Positions 1 through 14,226 of a stretch of 64,000 bases of DNA are shown here, one piece after another. Within the stretch, counting starts at the first letter, position 1, and every line of letters starts with the position of its first letter. This stretch comes from Chrysomallon squamiferum (Eukaryota > Mollusca > Gastropoda > Neomphalida > Peltospiridae). The notes below the pieces were generated by a model that made no database searches, had not been told where the DNA came from, and worked only from the letters and a program-made list of their open reading frames with translations. Location: the NCBI GenBank assembly GCA_012295275.1, contig CM022667.1, positions 16,763,403-16,827,402 on the forward strand. The letters are read 5' to 3'. Position numbers and translations under genes: made by a program.

Positions 1-614
1 CTGAATACAATAGTATGACGACAACAACCACGAACTGCTCCTCCTACTGCTACCTCTACTGTTGTTACCTCTTTAACTACTAATACTAATAATACGATAC
101 CACTGCTATTACTAATACTAATACTAATAGACTATCACTACTCAAACTAACACTGCGGCTACCACTGTTAATACTAATACTAATAGACTATCACTACTCA
201 AACTAACACTGCGGCTACCACTGTTAATACTAATACTAATAGACTATCACTACTCAAACTAACACTGCGGCTACCACTGTTAATACTAATACTAATAGAC
301 TATCACTACTCAAACTAACACTGCGCCTACCACTGTTAATACTAATACTAATAGACTATCACTACTCAAACTAACACTGCGGCTATCACCACTGTTAATA
401 CCACTGTTAATACTAATACTAATAGACTATCACTACTCAAACTAACACTGCGCCTACCACTTCTGATACTAATACTAATAGACTATCACTACTCAAACTA
501 ACAATGCGGCTACCATTTCTGATACTAATCCTAATACTAAGGCTGCGACTACTAATATTAATGCTAAAACTATCGTTATATTAATGCAATCACCACTTGC
601 TTAACGTTAACTAG

Positions 615-657
<43 letters not shown>

Positions 658-1227
658 TCTATAACAATTTCTACAATTACTACTACAATAATTACTACTG
701 CTATATTTTACTAATCATACTAATATTGTAGTACCCTAATATATTTATTATTACTACTACCACTACTACAACAACTACTATTCCAAATACTACTGATAAT
801 TATGAAACCAATACATTTGCTGCTACTAATACCATTGCTATTACATTTAGGACATTAGTGATCATTGTTCCACGTCAATAGCGTCTTCGTCTTCATTATT
901 GGCTGTTACTATTACTTTGCCACGATAAAATCAACACCAACATCAGCTACTACTACTTCTACTTCTGCTACTCCTACCAATAATACTACCACGTCTGCTA
1001 CTAATTCAACTACTACTTCTATTATTAATAAGACTAGCATTATTGTTACTAATCCTACCATTAATGGTAATAGTAAGCCTGCAACCACTGATAGTAATTG
1101 CTCGAACTTCCACTAGTAATACTATTAATAATAATAATAATAATACAATTTCTAACGGACTACTAGTAACTAGACTTTTACTTCGTCTACTGTTGTTGGT
1201 ATAAAGAGATATTGAAACGTTCTGTAC
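1..1227 (-). other. Intron 3' of exon A1, running off the left edge
   Basis: This stretch follows the donor of the A exon at 1228-1464 and has no exon I can support. It is CTA/AAT-rich low-complexity sequence and includes a 56-bp minisatellite. The same kind of sequence lies between A and B exons elsewhere in the array, so the matching B exon is probably just outside the window. Short Ser/Thr/Asn reading frames here come from trinucleotide repetition. Confidence 0.55.
115..535. repeat. 56-bp minisatellite, about seven copies
   Basis: The motif tagactatcactactcaaa recurs at about 128, 184, 240, 296, 352, 423 and 479. The spacing is 56 bp, except for one 71-bp step that contains a small duplication. 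Each unit also carries aacactgcggctaccactgt. Single diverged units of similar sequence occur at about 11,790-11,860 (inverted) and 29,790-29,840, in the equivalent intron of other copies. Confidence 0.85.
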
Positions 1228-1464
1228 CTCGACATGTGTATCTTCCACAGGCATCAGGTCCTTTAGGATCGAAACACATTGGTGCTAAATAATCAGCGTA
1301 TCTACAACGAATTTCTAATTCAGATGGAGAATAATAACTACGCTGACAACGACACTCGTACGCACAACGATCATAGTCTGGAATGACTTCTCCAGGTCCA
1401 TACATTTGTCCATTGTGAGAGCAGTGAGGTGGTATTGCATGTATGGATATAGGTGGCGGCAGCT
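1228..1464 (-). CDS. A module exon (A1), eight-Cys VWC-like
   Basis: This is the second exon of a gene whose SP exon is at 1666-1744. The acceptor is ctacag|AGCTGCC and the donor is CGAG|GTACAG. The 79-codon exon is phase 1 at both ends. It opens with a Pro-rich linker (ELPPPIS) followed by HCSHNGQMY, a CAYECRC cluster, LEIRC, PMCF, DAC and YTC, giving eight cysteines. The Cys order and the NGxxYxxG start resemble von Willebrand factor C domains, but the spacing is not a textbook match, so the family name is an inference. The frame is intact. The product is probably a secreted extracellular module of unknown partner. The next (B) exon lies off the left edge. Confidence 0.72.
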
Positions 1465-1510
1465 CTGTAGTGTGTGTGGAAAAATAAAAACAAATCATCA
1501 GTCAGAACAA

Positions 1511-1520
1511 CAACAACAAC

Positions 1521-1618
<98 letters not shown>

Positions 1619-1640
1619 CAATAACAATACCTGTTATAAT
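1511..1640. repeat. (AAC)n(AAT)n tract in the SP-A intron
   Basis: A run of AAC triplets is followed by roughly 30 AAT triplets, then mixed AAC/AAT. On the sense strand this is an ATT/GTT tract upstream of the A-exon acceptor. Equivalent tracts precede nearly every A exon in the window. Isoleucine- or leucine-only reading frames across it are artefacts. Confidence 0.9.
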
Positions 1641-1665
1641 ACTAATAATAATAAGTACAAATTAC

Positions 1666-1744
1666 CTGGAGTCCTCCATTGCATTGACGAGACAGACGAA
1701 ATAATAAAATTCGCACACAAGAAGAAGATCATGTTAACACCCAT
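1666..1744 (-). CDS. Signal-peptide exon (SP1)
   Basis: First coding exon of the leftmost gene. The 79-nt exon runs from ATG to a phase-1 donor (CCAG|GTAATTTG). It encodes about 26 residues starting MGVNMIFFLCANFIISSVSS: a short N-region, a hydrophobic core and small residues suited to signal peptidase. It joins in frame to the A exon at 1228-1464. The same exon recurs about ten times in the window, usually beginning MAVHMLF and containing FIISSV. Confidence 0.72.
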
Positions 1745-2100
<356 letters not shown>

Positions 2101-2528
2101 TGGACAAGATTAATTACACAGAATCTGTCTCCATCTTTTGTTCTTTGCAAAACTCTGTACAAATCTATTATGCAGCATTGAGAAAAACATCTTGTTTAAT
2201 TTTGCTGGTTTGGTTACATATATTTGATCTATTGACGACAATAAAATAAAACTCCCTATAAACAAGATATACCGAAAATACCTTCCACATTATTTATTCA
2301 ATTTGTTAAGATATTTCCCAATCATATTTTCAGATAACTGTAGTTGCATATTATAGTATGTATGGATGTATGTGTGTGACTCTCGATATAGTATGTTAAA
2401 GAGTAGATGCACGTATTAACAAAATACTGTATAGAGTTGTCCATTATTTCATACAAAATTATAAAGAATATTCATTATTTACTACTAAATATTTTTTACA
2501 TCAAAAGAAAAATGTATTTCTCTGTTGT
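2101..2528. other. Intergenic spacer between the B1 remnant and SP1
   Basis: This contains sequence shared with other inter-unit spacers (ggacaagatt, ttctttgcaaaa, aaactccctataaacaagat, atatttcccaatcatat) and short GTAT repeats. I see no coding exon. Confidence 0.5.
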
Positions 2529-2716
2529 TTATGAGAACGCTGTTGTACGTAGTGATGTTGTAGATCTCGGTAGCGTTGAAGCGTGTGCGGAACACAAAGC
2601 CACGCCATATTTTGGTTCCCAAGCACCAATAACTTGTACTTGTGGAGGACATTTACAGTAACCATCATCACTAAATTATTTCTGTTCTTCTCTATGTCCT
2701 CGTGGCGTTTTACAGT

Positions 2717-2717
<1 letters not shown>
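2529..2717 (-). pseudogene. B module exon (B1), broken
   Basis: The frame runs from NCKTPRGH through SDDGYCKCPPQ and ALCSA to a terminal TTAFS stop, so it is clearly a terminal B exon. Two faults are visible. The codon after EEQK is TAA (2676-2678) where intact copies have TAC (Tyr). The acceptor and first codons (usually ctgtaat beside acgtt) are deleted and replaced by AAT repeat. No intact A exon lies upstream; only an A-tail remnant is found near 3,190. I regard it as a dead terminal exon. Confidence 0.7.
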
Positions 2718-2755
<38 letters not shown>

Positions 2756-3240
2756 TTAATAATTATAATGATAATTGTACCACTACTACTACTACAACTA
2801 TCGGCTCTACTTCTAATACAACTATTATATTACTTATATATTAATGGTAGCACTGATTACTTATCTTCTACTGCCACAACTTTTACAACTCTTCCACAAG
2901 TTTCTTAGTCTTCATCACTCTTTGTAGTTATTACTCTTATTTCAACAACGACTGCTGCTGCTACTATTTATACTACTGCTGCTAGGGCTGATACTCATGC
3001 GACAACAATCATAAAACAGACGCTCACTACTAAAACTAATGATGATGCTAATTTTCAGCATATATTTTACTAATGCTACTACTAGTGTACTTACACAATT
3101 ACTACTAATAATAATACTACGATTACCGAGACTAAAAATAATTCTGTGTCATTTTATCTGTTGTCGGCATAAAGATAAACTGAAGAATTCTGTACCTGAA
3201 CATGTGTACCACTAACAATGATACTGATGAAGGATAGTGA
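2718..3240 (-). other. Decayed A-B intron with an A-tail remnant
   Basis: CTA/AAT-rich sequence like the other A-B introns. At about 3,185-3,215 the sequence ttctgtacctgaacatgtgta matches the last codons and donor of an A exon, but the rest of the A exon is absent. Confidence 0.45.
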
Positions 3241-4608
3241 GATCTCATATCGACAGAGGATACTGAGCTAAATACAGAAAGCGTAATAACAAAAATTCAT
3301 CTTATCTCTCAATTTCCTTTGATTAAACAGTTTTTTCGGTGTTTCAGCTGCTCATAACTGTCTAGCGACGTGAGAGGTTGTGTCCACGACAGGCCTGCTT
3401 CAACATTTATCTAATGAAACTGATCACAAATTACCTTAACCCATAATATACGACATAATCAAAAATAAATGTTACAAATGCGTAAATTAATTTCTAATAC
3501 AAACTAATAAAATACTAGAAAACTTTAGTGTTGAACAGTTAATGTATTACAGCCCTGGTATCAAGATTTGGAAATTTTGTTGCTATTGAATTTGGCGAGT
3601 GTAGACTCCTGGATTAATTTCATAGAGATTTGTTTTTGTTTGGGGTTTTTTTGGTGCGGAGTTGTTTGTTTTGTTTTTCGTCCATATAGGCATTTGTTGT
3701 TTTTTGTTTCTTTTGCTGTTGTTGTTTTTTTCTTTGAATTATTTTTATTACTAATCTATTTTTCTTATTATTGCTTGTTTGTTGTTCTTGTTTTGTTTTT
3801 GTTTTGTTTTTTTGTTTTTGTTGTTATTTTTTTTCTTTTTTTTTTTTTTTGCTTAATGTTAAGTAATATATATTTTATTTCAATTTTATTTTACCGAAAC
3901 GTCATACAAGTTCAAGCTAAATGCCTAAAACTTGTACGAACGCCTCTGCATTTGAGATTGTTTGGTTATGATTATCATTAAAAACAGGAATTAAAAAAAT
4001 TATAAAGCTTATTGATTTTTAATCTTATTGTCTTACCAATTTACCTCGTTATACCAACTCTTGTTTTACTTTTTTGTAATTTCCGTACAAAAATTGATAT
4101 TGTCCTCACTATTGTGTATGTTTCTTCCTTCACTCTTTTAATAACTTCAGACTGAACACTACTATTAACGATTGTTAACAGCTGGTACCGTACACGTTAA
4201 TTCGGCCACACTGTTTATTTAATAACTTGGAACAGAATCCTAGTGCTTAAAGATCATAGGTTTACTCCTATTTAATAACGAAACAGAACGTCAATACTAA
4301 ATTATTAAAACCTAAAACTGCATACGTTTACTTCGTCCCTCTGTTCTTGAAACTGAATGGTAGAACTTAAAATTGATTAACACCTAAAACTGTATTATTA
4401 ACTTTTAACATGAACAAACTAATCAGTGGAATATTTTGATGTTGTTTTTAATTGTATTTGTTTGAAGTTTGATTTCGTTGTTTGTTGCTGATTGTTGTTG
4501 TGGGTTTTTGATCTTGTTCTTTTTTGTTCTTTTTCGTGGGGTATATATTTATTATTATTATTATTGTTGTTGTTGTTTTTGTTGTTGTTATTCTTGTTGT
4601 TGTTGTTG

Positions 4609-4659
<51 letters not shown>

Positions 4660-5665
4660 TTTTATATATTCACTACATAGTAAGGTCTTCGAACTTCTAA
4701 ATTCTTGTAATAACAATTTTCTCATTCTTTTTTCTTTTTTTATTCTTTTTTATTTTTATATTTTGTTTATGCTTTTTGTTTTATTTATTTTTTTTTTTTT
4801 TCGACACTGATTCTGAAACACCTGGTGTTAATTATCAACTTCACAGAGATTTAAATCTTGATCAATACCAATTAGATAACTAACAAAACATTTTAAGCTA
4901 AAACCAGAATTCTGTTATTGATATAGCTTGAGGATTATTATGGCCACTTCACACAACAATTACATCAAAGGAAACAGGAGTGTAAAACTGTATGGAAGTT
5001 TATTGCTGAATATTAAAATCTAACACTCACTTAACTTATATAGCTACAGCTGACGCCACCACTATTATGTAAAATACACGTAAAAAATCTTAATGTCATA
5101 TACTAGGATTTCGTCTTGTACAACATTTCTTTCTTGCTTTAGTTGCATTAGATGACTCAGAATTATAATAGCCACTGCAACAGTGATTCCATTATGTTGC
5201 ACATTGATCGCGTTTATCTTTTAATATATTTTGAGAGCGCCATCTGCAACGATAGTTATACCTGTTAATCATCAGTGTAATGTCAGTGATGGAATGTGCC
5301 TCGTCAGATATTAAACGTTAAAAATATACATCGACCATGGCGAAAGAGCACGCTTTCGCTTCATTTGACTGGGTTTTTTTTCCATCTTTATGTTCATTTG
5401 TCGTCCTCGAGATAGGTTTCAGTCGATAAACATTTTAAAATCAGACATTTTAAATGCAATTTTACGTATACATGTCTACGTGTCGATCAGTTTGTGTGCA
5501 TGTGCGTGTGCGTGTAACTGTTTATATTTTGAGGGTCTGTATTTAATGTATATGTATATTCCTTATACATGTATAACAATAATTTTCATGATGCTGATGA
5601 TGCTGATATATTTTAGTAATTATTTGTTTTCTTAAATTTAATTCTTTATCATCATCATCATCACA

Positions 5666-5705
<40 letters not shown>

Positions 5706-6013
5706 TATTATTATTATATAACATATAGTGGCCAATAAGAGTTAATTATGGCTTATCAAATCGCCTTATCTTAGTCCTAAATCATATTTTGCTTTTATTA
5801 CCTCTACAAAATGCCAGTAGTTGCGAATAATATGCTAGGTTGCCATTTCTATAGCACAGAAAAAAACAAAGGCCATAGTCAGCTCCCTGTTTAGCAACAG
5901 AAACTCTTTTAAGAACATCTGTTTTAAATTACAACGCTACTTCTAACCGATTTTCACACAAACGCCAAAATTGATGTTGTCAGTACTGTTCACATTATTT
6001 CAAAAACAGCAGT

Positions 6014-6052
<39 letters not shown>

Positions 6053-6895
6053 AATGTGTAATATTTTCCAATGGTACAATCTAAGATAAAAATAAACCAT
6101 GTCAAATAGCTGGTTCTGAATATCATTTTACCTGGGAATACCTGACAACAGAAGTGGATGTGTGTAGCAAAAACGTCAGTGTCGCTGATTGTATTCATTC
6201 ATCTACGACTTTTGTAAACAGATCGCCCTTCACCGCTATAAAAAAATGATTCTAATGAAATTTTGAGACGAATAATATAACAAAATATTGTTTGTTGTTG
6301 TTGTTGTCTATCGGTACTTTTTATATTTATTTGTATGCTTTTTTTAGCTGTCGTCAAAATCAACTAATTTTTCAGGCTCGAAATAATCATTAAAAATCTG
6401 TTCTTACATTTTTTATTATAATATAGGTAATAAGTTTAAATATTACATAGCTAAAGCAACGAGAAAAAAAAAAAAAAAAAATAAAACTAAAAACAATCGC
6501 CAAAAATTTATATTATTCTTTGCAAATCCATAAAGTAACATATGGAATCTTGAACTTTAAAGTCCGTGACAGATAGGTATGTTGCTTTCGAACTATAGTC
6601 CTCTCGTACGAAAGATATACATCTAAATAAAGCGAATTTCATAGCGAATATGATTTGGATGTGGATTGGCATTTTTATATTCAAACTACTGTTTTCCTAC
6701 CTAATACATATATAAAAAAATATATATTAAAAAGAAAAGAAAAAGCCGTTTATAATTTGTAGGACATAATCTGCGAGACGAAACATGTGAAATCCATAGT
6801 AATAATATCCGTATAACTTTATACTACTAAATATTTTAAATGTTAAATGCCAGGAAGTACAACAACGAAATCTAATAGTGTAATGTCGTTTTCTT

Positions 6896-6933
<38 letters not shown>

Positions 6934-7449
6934 TGCGATTGCATGAGAATGAGTCTACTACTAATACTACTACTACTGCTGCTGCTATTGTTACTAGTAA
7001 TAACAATAATATTAATAATAATAAGATGATGATGATGATGGTGGTGATAACGATAAACCATCAATGAAATTAACAAGAAGAAAGAAGAAGATATGGACAA
7101 AAACGAACACAGATACTGACTGGTACGTCGTTTAGTTAGTTAACTAGTTAGGTAACAGATGGTGTTGTCAGTGAATCAGTAGTTAATTAACAACTTTATT
7201 ATGGTTTTACGAACTCAGATCCACAATCTCTGTCAGTTTAAAACAGTTTCACTCTCGTGTCTTATGCCAGTGAATCGTTTTATTTTACTTTTATTTTCAC
7301 TTTTATGTTTATTTTTATTTATTACTAATACTTTTATTTTTATTATTATTTCCCCAGTTTCCACAGCACTTCTAACTGTCGGATGGGAATAAAATGTGAT
7401 CTAGACGTTTAACAGAGCATCGAAATGGAGGAATTCTAGTTCAGTGTAG
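3241..7449. other. AT-rich non-coding region
   Basis: No supportable exon. It holds T-rich tracts near 3,600-3,870 and 4,440-4,800, an (ATTT)n run at about 4,609-4,661, an (ATT)n run near 5,667-5,720, poly-T at 6,018-6,047 and AAT/GAT tracts at 6,898-7,045. A 180-bp segment at 5,115-5,295 is repeated at 8,135-8,310. Hydrophobic frames such as 3,568-3,981 and 4,469-4,810 are translations of T-rich DNA. Confidence 0.6.
5115..5295. repeat. 180-bp repeat, copy 1
   Basis: It shares long identical runs with 8,135-8,310, for example tgttgcacattgatcgcgtt and gccactgcaacagtgatt. On the minus strand both copies keep a frame with a hydrophobic stretch (ITVAVAII) followed by LSHLM, with mostly conservative differences. 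It is either a dispersed element or a small duplicated exon. Confidence 0.6.
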
Positions 7450-7599
7450 GTAGCGGTAGTGAAACGGCGGAGAAATGAAGATCCTGTCGAAATTTTGAAA
7501 TTTCTTGTAAAAGAAGAAAAAACGATGAAGGAGATGCAGCACTTGTTGACGAAAATGACAGAAAGTTTACTCAAGTTTGCTGCAACTATTCCAGCAAAG
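7450..7599 (+). CDS. Possible exon of an unrecognised gene (coiled-coil-like)
   Basis: An open 50-codon stretch begins just after tgtag and ends AAAG|GTATTTTC, a good donor in phase 0. The peptide includes NEDPVEILKFLVKEEKTM followed by KEMQHLLTKMTESLL, which is charged and heptad-like. It joins in phase 0 with the acceptor tattttaaag|GATACA at 8,391, whose frame is open for 34 codons. I do not recognise the family; a retroelement gag-like piece is one alternative. Support is the open frame plus matching splice phase only. Confidence 0.35.
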
Positions 7600-8134
7600 G
7601 TATTTTCATTACTATCATAGGTTTTCGTGTTATCGATGTGAGATATTTTCGATAGTAATTATATTAAATTCCAGTTTCTGTCTTCAAGAAATGTTATTGT
7701 TTATTTTAAGTTTATTTTATTATTATTATTTTTTTTTCGTTTTCTGTTTCTAAACATTGTACTTTACATAGGAAATGTAATAAATGAATTACAGGAATGT
7801 AATCGGCTAAAAATTACACTATTTGTAATAAATTACTTTTTAAAAGGTAAAGAAAATCTAGTAGTTTCACTTTCGTTTTGCGTTTCTTTTTCTTTATTTT
7901 TGCATTTATTGTTACTGTAGATAATATCTAATATAATATATAATTGTATAAGCCTAAGTTAAAAAAAAAAAAAAAAAAAAAAACAGTAAACAAAAATAAT
8001 TTATTTAAATTTGATGTAACCTGTCACGAAATGTTATTCGGAAGTCAGGGAACAACATTTCCGTAGTTTTTAGGTTAAAACTTTCCTTTTTTTATTTTTT
8101 TTTTATTTTTTTTTTTTAACTTGAAATAGTAACA

Positions 8135-8310
8135 ACATTTCTTTGTTCCTTTAGACGCATTAGATGACTCAGAAGTATAATAGCCACTGCAACAGTGATT
8201 CGATTATGTTGCACATTGATCGCGTTTATCTTTTAATATATTATTACAGCGAAATCTGCAACAACGGTTATACCTGTTAGTCACCGGTATCACGTCAGTG
8301 ATGGAGGGGT
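8135..8310. repeat. 180-bp repeat, copy 2
   Basis: The partner of 5,115-5,295, in the same orientation and diverged by scattered substitutions. It lies in the presumed intron between the exons at 7,450 and 8,391. Confidence 0.6.
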
Positions 8311-8390
8311 TACAAAAATGTTTAAGTAGTAGTCATAATTTAAATTCTGTTTAGTTATTGTCAATACTTTTTAATCTTCTTATTTTAAAG

Positions 8391-9053
8391 GATACAATCA
8401 TTTCTAAACTTATCCGTGATGCTATTCGGAAAGAGAAATTACAAAAGGAGTACAAACAGCATAGTTACAATGGTGATATAATTGTCAGAAAGTGACAAAA
8501 ACGACAACCGAGTTCCCAATCCAGTCATTACAAAGTTCTCACCAGCTACAGAAGTCTTGGATTGGATGATCTTGATGCAGCAACTTCGGATGAATGCATA
8601 ACAGAACAAAATGCCGATAACAAAAACGAAAATAATAATAAAACCACTGGGACTGCTGATATACAAAGAGCTAATAATACAGAAGAGATATCACACAAGG
8701 AACATACAGATTGCAGTGGCAGTCATGGCAACTGTAAAACATCTAACAAATCCACCAAAACTGACATTGAAAGGAGCAATTGTGAACAAAATATTTGTAT
8801 GTGCAAGAACTCGGGTGACTGTTGTACAGTTTGTTGCACAAACTCTCCATGTAATTGTTCAGAACATACAAAAGAAAATTCTTCTCTTGTTTGTTCAACT
8901 TCAGGTGAAGTTAAAACATTTTCTTCTGGCACCAACACTTTTCTCAGAATTGAATCAGCTTCGTTGTAGAGCTCTGAAAAAGTGTTTTGTTTTTATGATG
9001 TAGAGAAACAGAAGACTGAAAATAATGCAGCCCTTACTCAGAAGAAAAATAAT
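8391..9053 (+). pseudogene. Unrecognised Cys-rich exon with two in-frame stops
   Basis: A 221-codon frame runs from the acceptor tattttaaag|GATACA to the donor AATAAT|GTAAGC, phase 0 at both ends. It starts DTIISKLIRDAIRKEKLQKE. After a TGA at 8,493-8,495, where CGA would give Arg, it continues through SYRSLGLDDLDAATSDE and an Asn/Thr-rich stretch. It then has a Cys cluster (NICMCKNSGDCCTVCC, then CNC) and reaches a TAG at 8,967-8,969. Beyond that the same frame reads on (SSEKVFCFYDVEKQK) to the donor. The continued frame argues for a once-coding exon with two nonsense changes. No known domain is recognised. Confidence 0.5.
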
Positions 9054-9574
9054 GTAAGCTATGATATACGGTATTTATTACACTTTCCTGAAGAACAACA
9101 GATGATAATTTTTTTTCATAATGTCTGTTTTATAGTGTTATTATCATCTTTACATTTCTAAATTTACTAATATGAAAATAACAGCAGTCCTTAATGATTA
9201 GTTCAAATGTCTTTATTATAATTATAATATGCATTTTGATTAAATCTGATATGAATGTTTAGAAAATATTAAATGAAATGTGATATATTCAGTTCCACAT
9301 ACCATAGGACAAGACATACAGCTTAGTGCCTGTCCTGAATACCAGTAAATTTGTGAAAAATAAATGAGCAGTTTTGTGAGGTTGCTACTCTGGATTATAT
9401 CTATTATATTAATATATGTAGGCAACTCCATTAAGTTGCATAAAAATTAAAAATTATAAAGTACACTACTAACAGTGTTACAGCAATAAAAACAAAAATA
9501 AAGTAATGTAATTATGATAATTTATTGATTCAATAAATTATATCATTTTTATGATTCTTTTTCTTGTTTTCAAG

Positions 9575-9700
9575 TCAGCACCAACAGCAGTGATTTTGAC
9601 TTCCGGACATTTGACAATATTCTTAGGATTGAGGCTCTTCAGGAAGATGTGTTGCTGGATGACGGGTTGGTTGATTACCAGTATAATTTTATTTTTTGTT
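9575..9700 (+). other. Possible further exon, frame uncertain
   Basis: After tttcaag, a coding-like stretch reads STNSSDFDFRTFDNILRIE and continues acidic (ALQEDVLLDDGLVDY). The splice phase needed for this frame does not match the phase-0 donor at 9,053. The phase-0 frame is also open but hydrophobic. It may belong to the gene at 7.45-9.05 kb. Confidence 0.25.
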
Positions 9701-9837
9701 TTTTACCGTCTTGTAAAATCTGACTTGTAATGTCTTTTTTTTATTTTTATTTTTTTTATTTATTTATATGGTTTTGTTTTTATTATTATTATTATATTTT
9801 TTTTTTTATCTTAATATATTTGTAAAATCTGACTTTT

Positions 9838-9995
9838 CGGAGTACAAAAATCGTCCCTCAGAGGGTCGTGCATAAAATAAATCTTACAAAAATGGTTTAT
9901 GTCATTTCAGAATCTACTGCTTGGTTTGTAGTCATCAGATAAAAGTAGTTGAGCATGCCGTGAATGAATGTAGATATGTGTACAACTGAACAATA
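9838..9995 (+). repeat. Dispersed repeat R, copy 1
   Basis: Contains cagagggtcgt, ttcagaatctact and agatatgtgtacaac. The same roughly 200-bp family occurs at 12,610-12,830, 28,105-28,275, 40,440-40,605, 42,480-42,690 (inverted) and 51,310-51,540. No reading frame is conserved among copies. Confidence 0.6.
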
Positions 9996-11428
9996 AAGCA
10001 CCGGAACATTTTGTCATACACGACAACGCAAGGTAAGTTGTAATTATTATTATTATTTCTATTATTTTGATCATCATAGCTGTTCTTATTATTGTTATTA
10101 ATAGTCTTCATCTTCTTCCTGTTTTACTTCATCATCATCATCTTCTTCTTCTTCTTCTTCTTCTTATTATTATTATTGTTATTGTGACACAGTAACAGCT
10201 AGGTAAATATTATCAACACCAGGTACCACCTCTATAACAATAATAATTACAATAATGATCAATATTAGTAATAACATCAGAGTAATAACAAGATGATGTT
10301 AATAACAATAATAATAATAATAGCATCAACAACAACTAGAACGCCAACAACAACAACAACAACAATAATAATAATAAAAATAATAATAATGAAAGTATAT
10401 TTACTGAGAGTGAACATTTTAAGAAATCCTTTTTGTAAACTGAGACCTTGGTGTCTGAGCGATATAAAACACCTAGGAGTCAGTCGCTCTTCTGTGACGT
10501 TCAGATCGATTGCCTGTACAACGACTGTATAAAAAAAAATATATATTTATATAATAAAATAAAAAATAAAAATAAAAAATAAAAACAAGCAACAAAAACG
10601 AAACAACAACAAACAAAGAAATATAAGGCAACCACAAGCGTTGAATTTTTTCCGTCACTAGTTCAAGTCTTAATTTAATAACTATCACTCTGATAATGCT
10701 ATGTTATAAATTTCCCTGTTGTTTCCTTTGACGGACAATGAATATCTTCTTCTTGATAAGTTTGCTTTTCATGTATCTCCTGTTTTCTCACACTTTAAAA
10801 GTATAATAACTCGAAAGTCACGTTTCTTGATATTTTCTCCCTTAACAGACTTATCGCAGAATCAAATGTCAAGAAAACAATTCAGAAATTTACATCTTGT
10901 GCTATACCTATCTCGTAAAGATCAAATCATTTTAGTGTATCTAAGTGTATCGAACGTTAAATGAACAACGATATGGTTTTAAAACCTTCTTATAAATGTG
11001 TAACTCTGCCATGAACGTTTATTGTAAATTAGATTAAATCTGTTTTTAAATATACATTATGTGTATAGTTTATATATTGATAAATTTCCGAGACCTTCTC
11101 AGACTATGAAAACCTAAGCTTGTTTAGCTTTGTTGACAAATTCAGCAATGGCGGTGATAATAAACAATCTAGATATATAAATATGTCCAAGTAATTGTTT
11201 CAGTACGCAATAGGTCACACAATAAAAATTTAAAATAATAGTTTTCAGTTCTAATTTCTCTAATATAGATTGATCTCATTGTTATTGTGTTATTGTGTTA
11301 TTGTTGTAGTTGTTATTGTTATTGATATTATTGTTGTTGTTGTTGTTTTTTTTGTTGTTGTTGTTGTTGTTATTATTATTATTATCATTAATGTTTCTGT
11401 TGTTCTTATTGTTCCATACTCGCTACAG

Positions 11429-11671
11429 AGCTACCGCCAACTATATTCGCGTCTCCAATACCACCACACTGATCTCACAATGGAAGAATCTACCTGACTG
11501 GAGAAGTCGTTCCAGATTATGAACGTTGTGCGTACGAGTGTCGGTGTCAGCCTAATGGTTTTTCTTCATCTCAATTAGAAATTCGTTGTAGATACGCTGA
11601 TTATTTCCCACCAATGTGTTATGATCCTGTTGATCACGGTCCTGATGCCTGTCAAAGATACACGTGTCGAG
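11429..11671 (+). pseudogene. A module exon (A2), first Cys changed to stop
   Basis: The splice sites are good (cgctacag|AGCTACC, CGAG|GTAGAC) and the 81-codon phase-1 frame aligns with the other A exons. The first conserved cysteine codon, normally CACTGC, reads CACTGA, so TGA at 11,470-11,472 ends the product about 14 residues into the module. The downstream cysteines (CAYECRCQ, LEIRC, MCYD, DAC, YTC) are preserved, so the stop looks recent. Confidence 0.72.
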
Positions 11672-12070
11672 GTAGACAACTTTGCATTGTCTCTCTATAC
11701 CAACAGCAGTAGAAACTGTAGTAGTGATTGTATTAATACTGATAGTTGTAGCATTAATATTAGTAGTCGCAGCCTTAGTATTAGCATTAGTATGAGAAGT
11801 GGTAGCCGCAGTGTTAGTTTGAGTAGTGATAATCTGTTAGTATTAGTATTAGTAATAGCAGTGGTATCGTACTATTAGTATTAGTAGTTAAAGACGTAAC
11901 AACAGTAGTGGTTGCACTAGCAGGAGCAGTTCGTGGTTGTTGTCGTAATACTATTGTATTCAGGATAAAAGTAGATTATTAATTATATCAAATGAAAAAT
12001 TATTTATTATTATTATTATTATTATGATTATTATGAGTATTATTATTTGTTATTATTATTATGATTACAG

Positions 12071-12291
12071 AACGTAACTGTAAAACGACATCAGGACACG
12101 TGTTACGTGGAGATGAACAGAAATACTTTAGTGATGATGGTGACTGTAAATGTCCTCCTCAATTGGTGATTGGGAACCAAAATATGTCGTGGCTTTGTGT
12201 TCTGTACCCGAGTCAACGCCACCGACTTCTGGAACACCAGCATCTACAACAGCCTTCTCCTAAAGAACAGCGAAATGACTTTTTCTTTTGA
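12071..12291 (+). pseudogene. B module terminal exon (B2), frameshifted
   Basis: The acceptor attacag|AACGTAAC and the ERNCKTTSGHVLRGDEQKYF start are intact. Just after CKCPPQ about 10 nt present in the paralogue at 43,123 are missing. The downstream frame shifts and loses the EYGxALCSAP segment. The shifted frame stays open to a late TGA and ends RNDFFF, an ending also reached by other copies. Since its A exon carries a stop, I treat the unit as non-functional. Confidence 0.65.

Positions 12292-14226
<1,935 letters not shown>

Noticed and set aside
1-600. CRISPR-like array
   Set aside because: The 56-bp units are contiguous without unique spacers and the locus is clearly eukaryotic.
1474-1704. 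Long poly-Ile, poly-Leu, poly-Asn and poly-Ser reading frames (here and around 26,750, 35,400, 38,200, 51,600, 57,650)
   Set aside because: They are translations of AAT/ATT/AAC microsatellites in introns. They are open in several frames and both strands and have no start or splice logic.
3568-3981. 137-codon hydrophobic frame
   Set aside because: T-rich DNA (TTT, GTT, CTT runs) gives Phe/Leu/Val by composition; no splice or repeat support.
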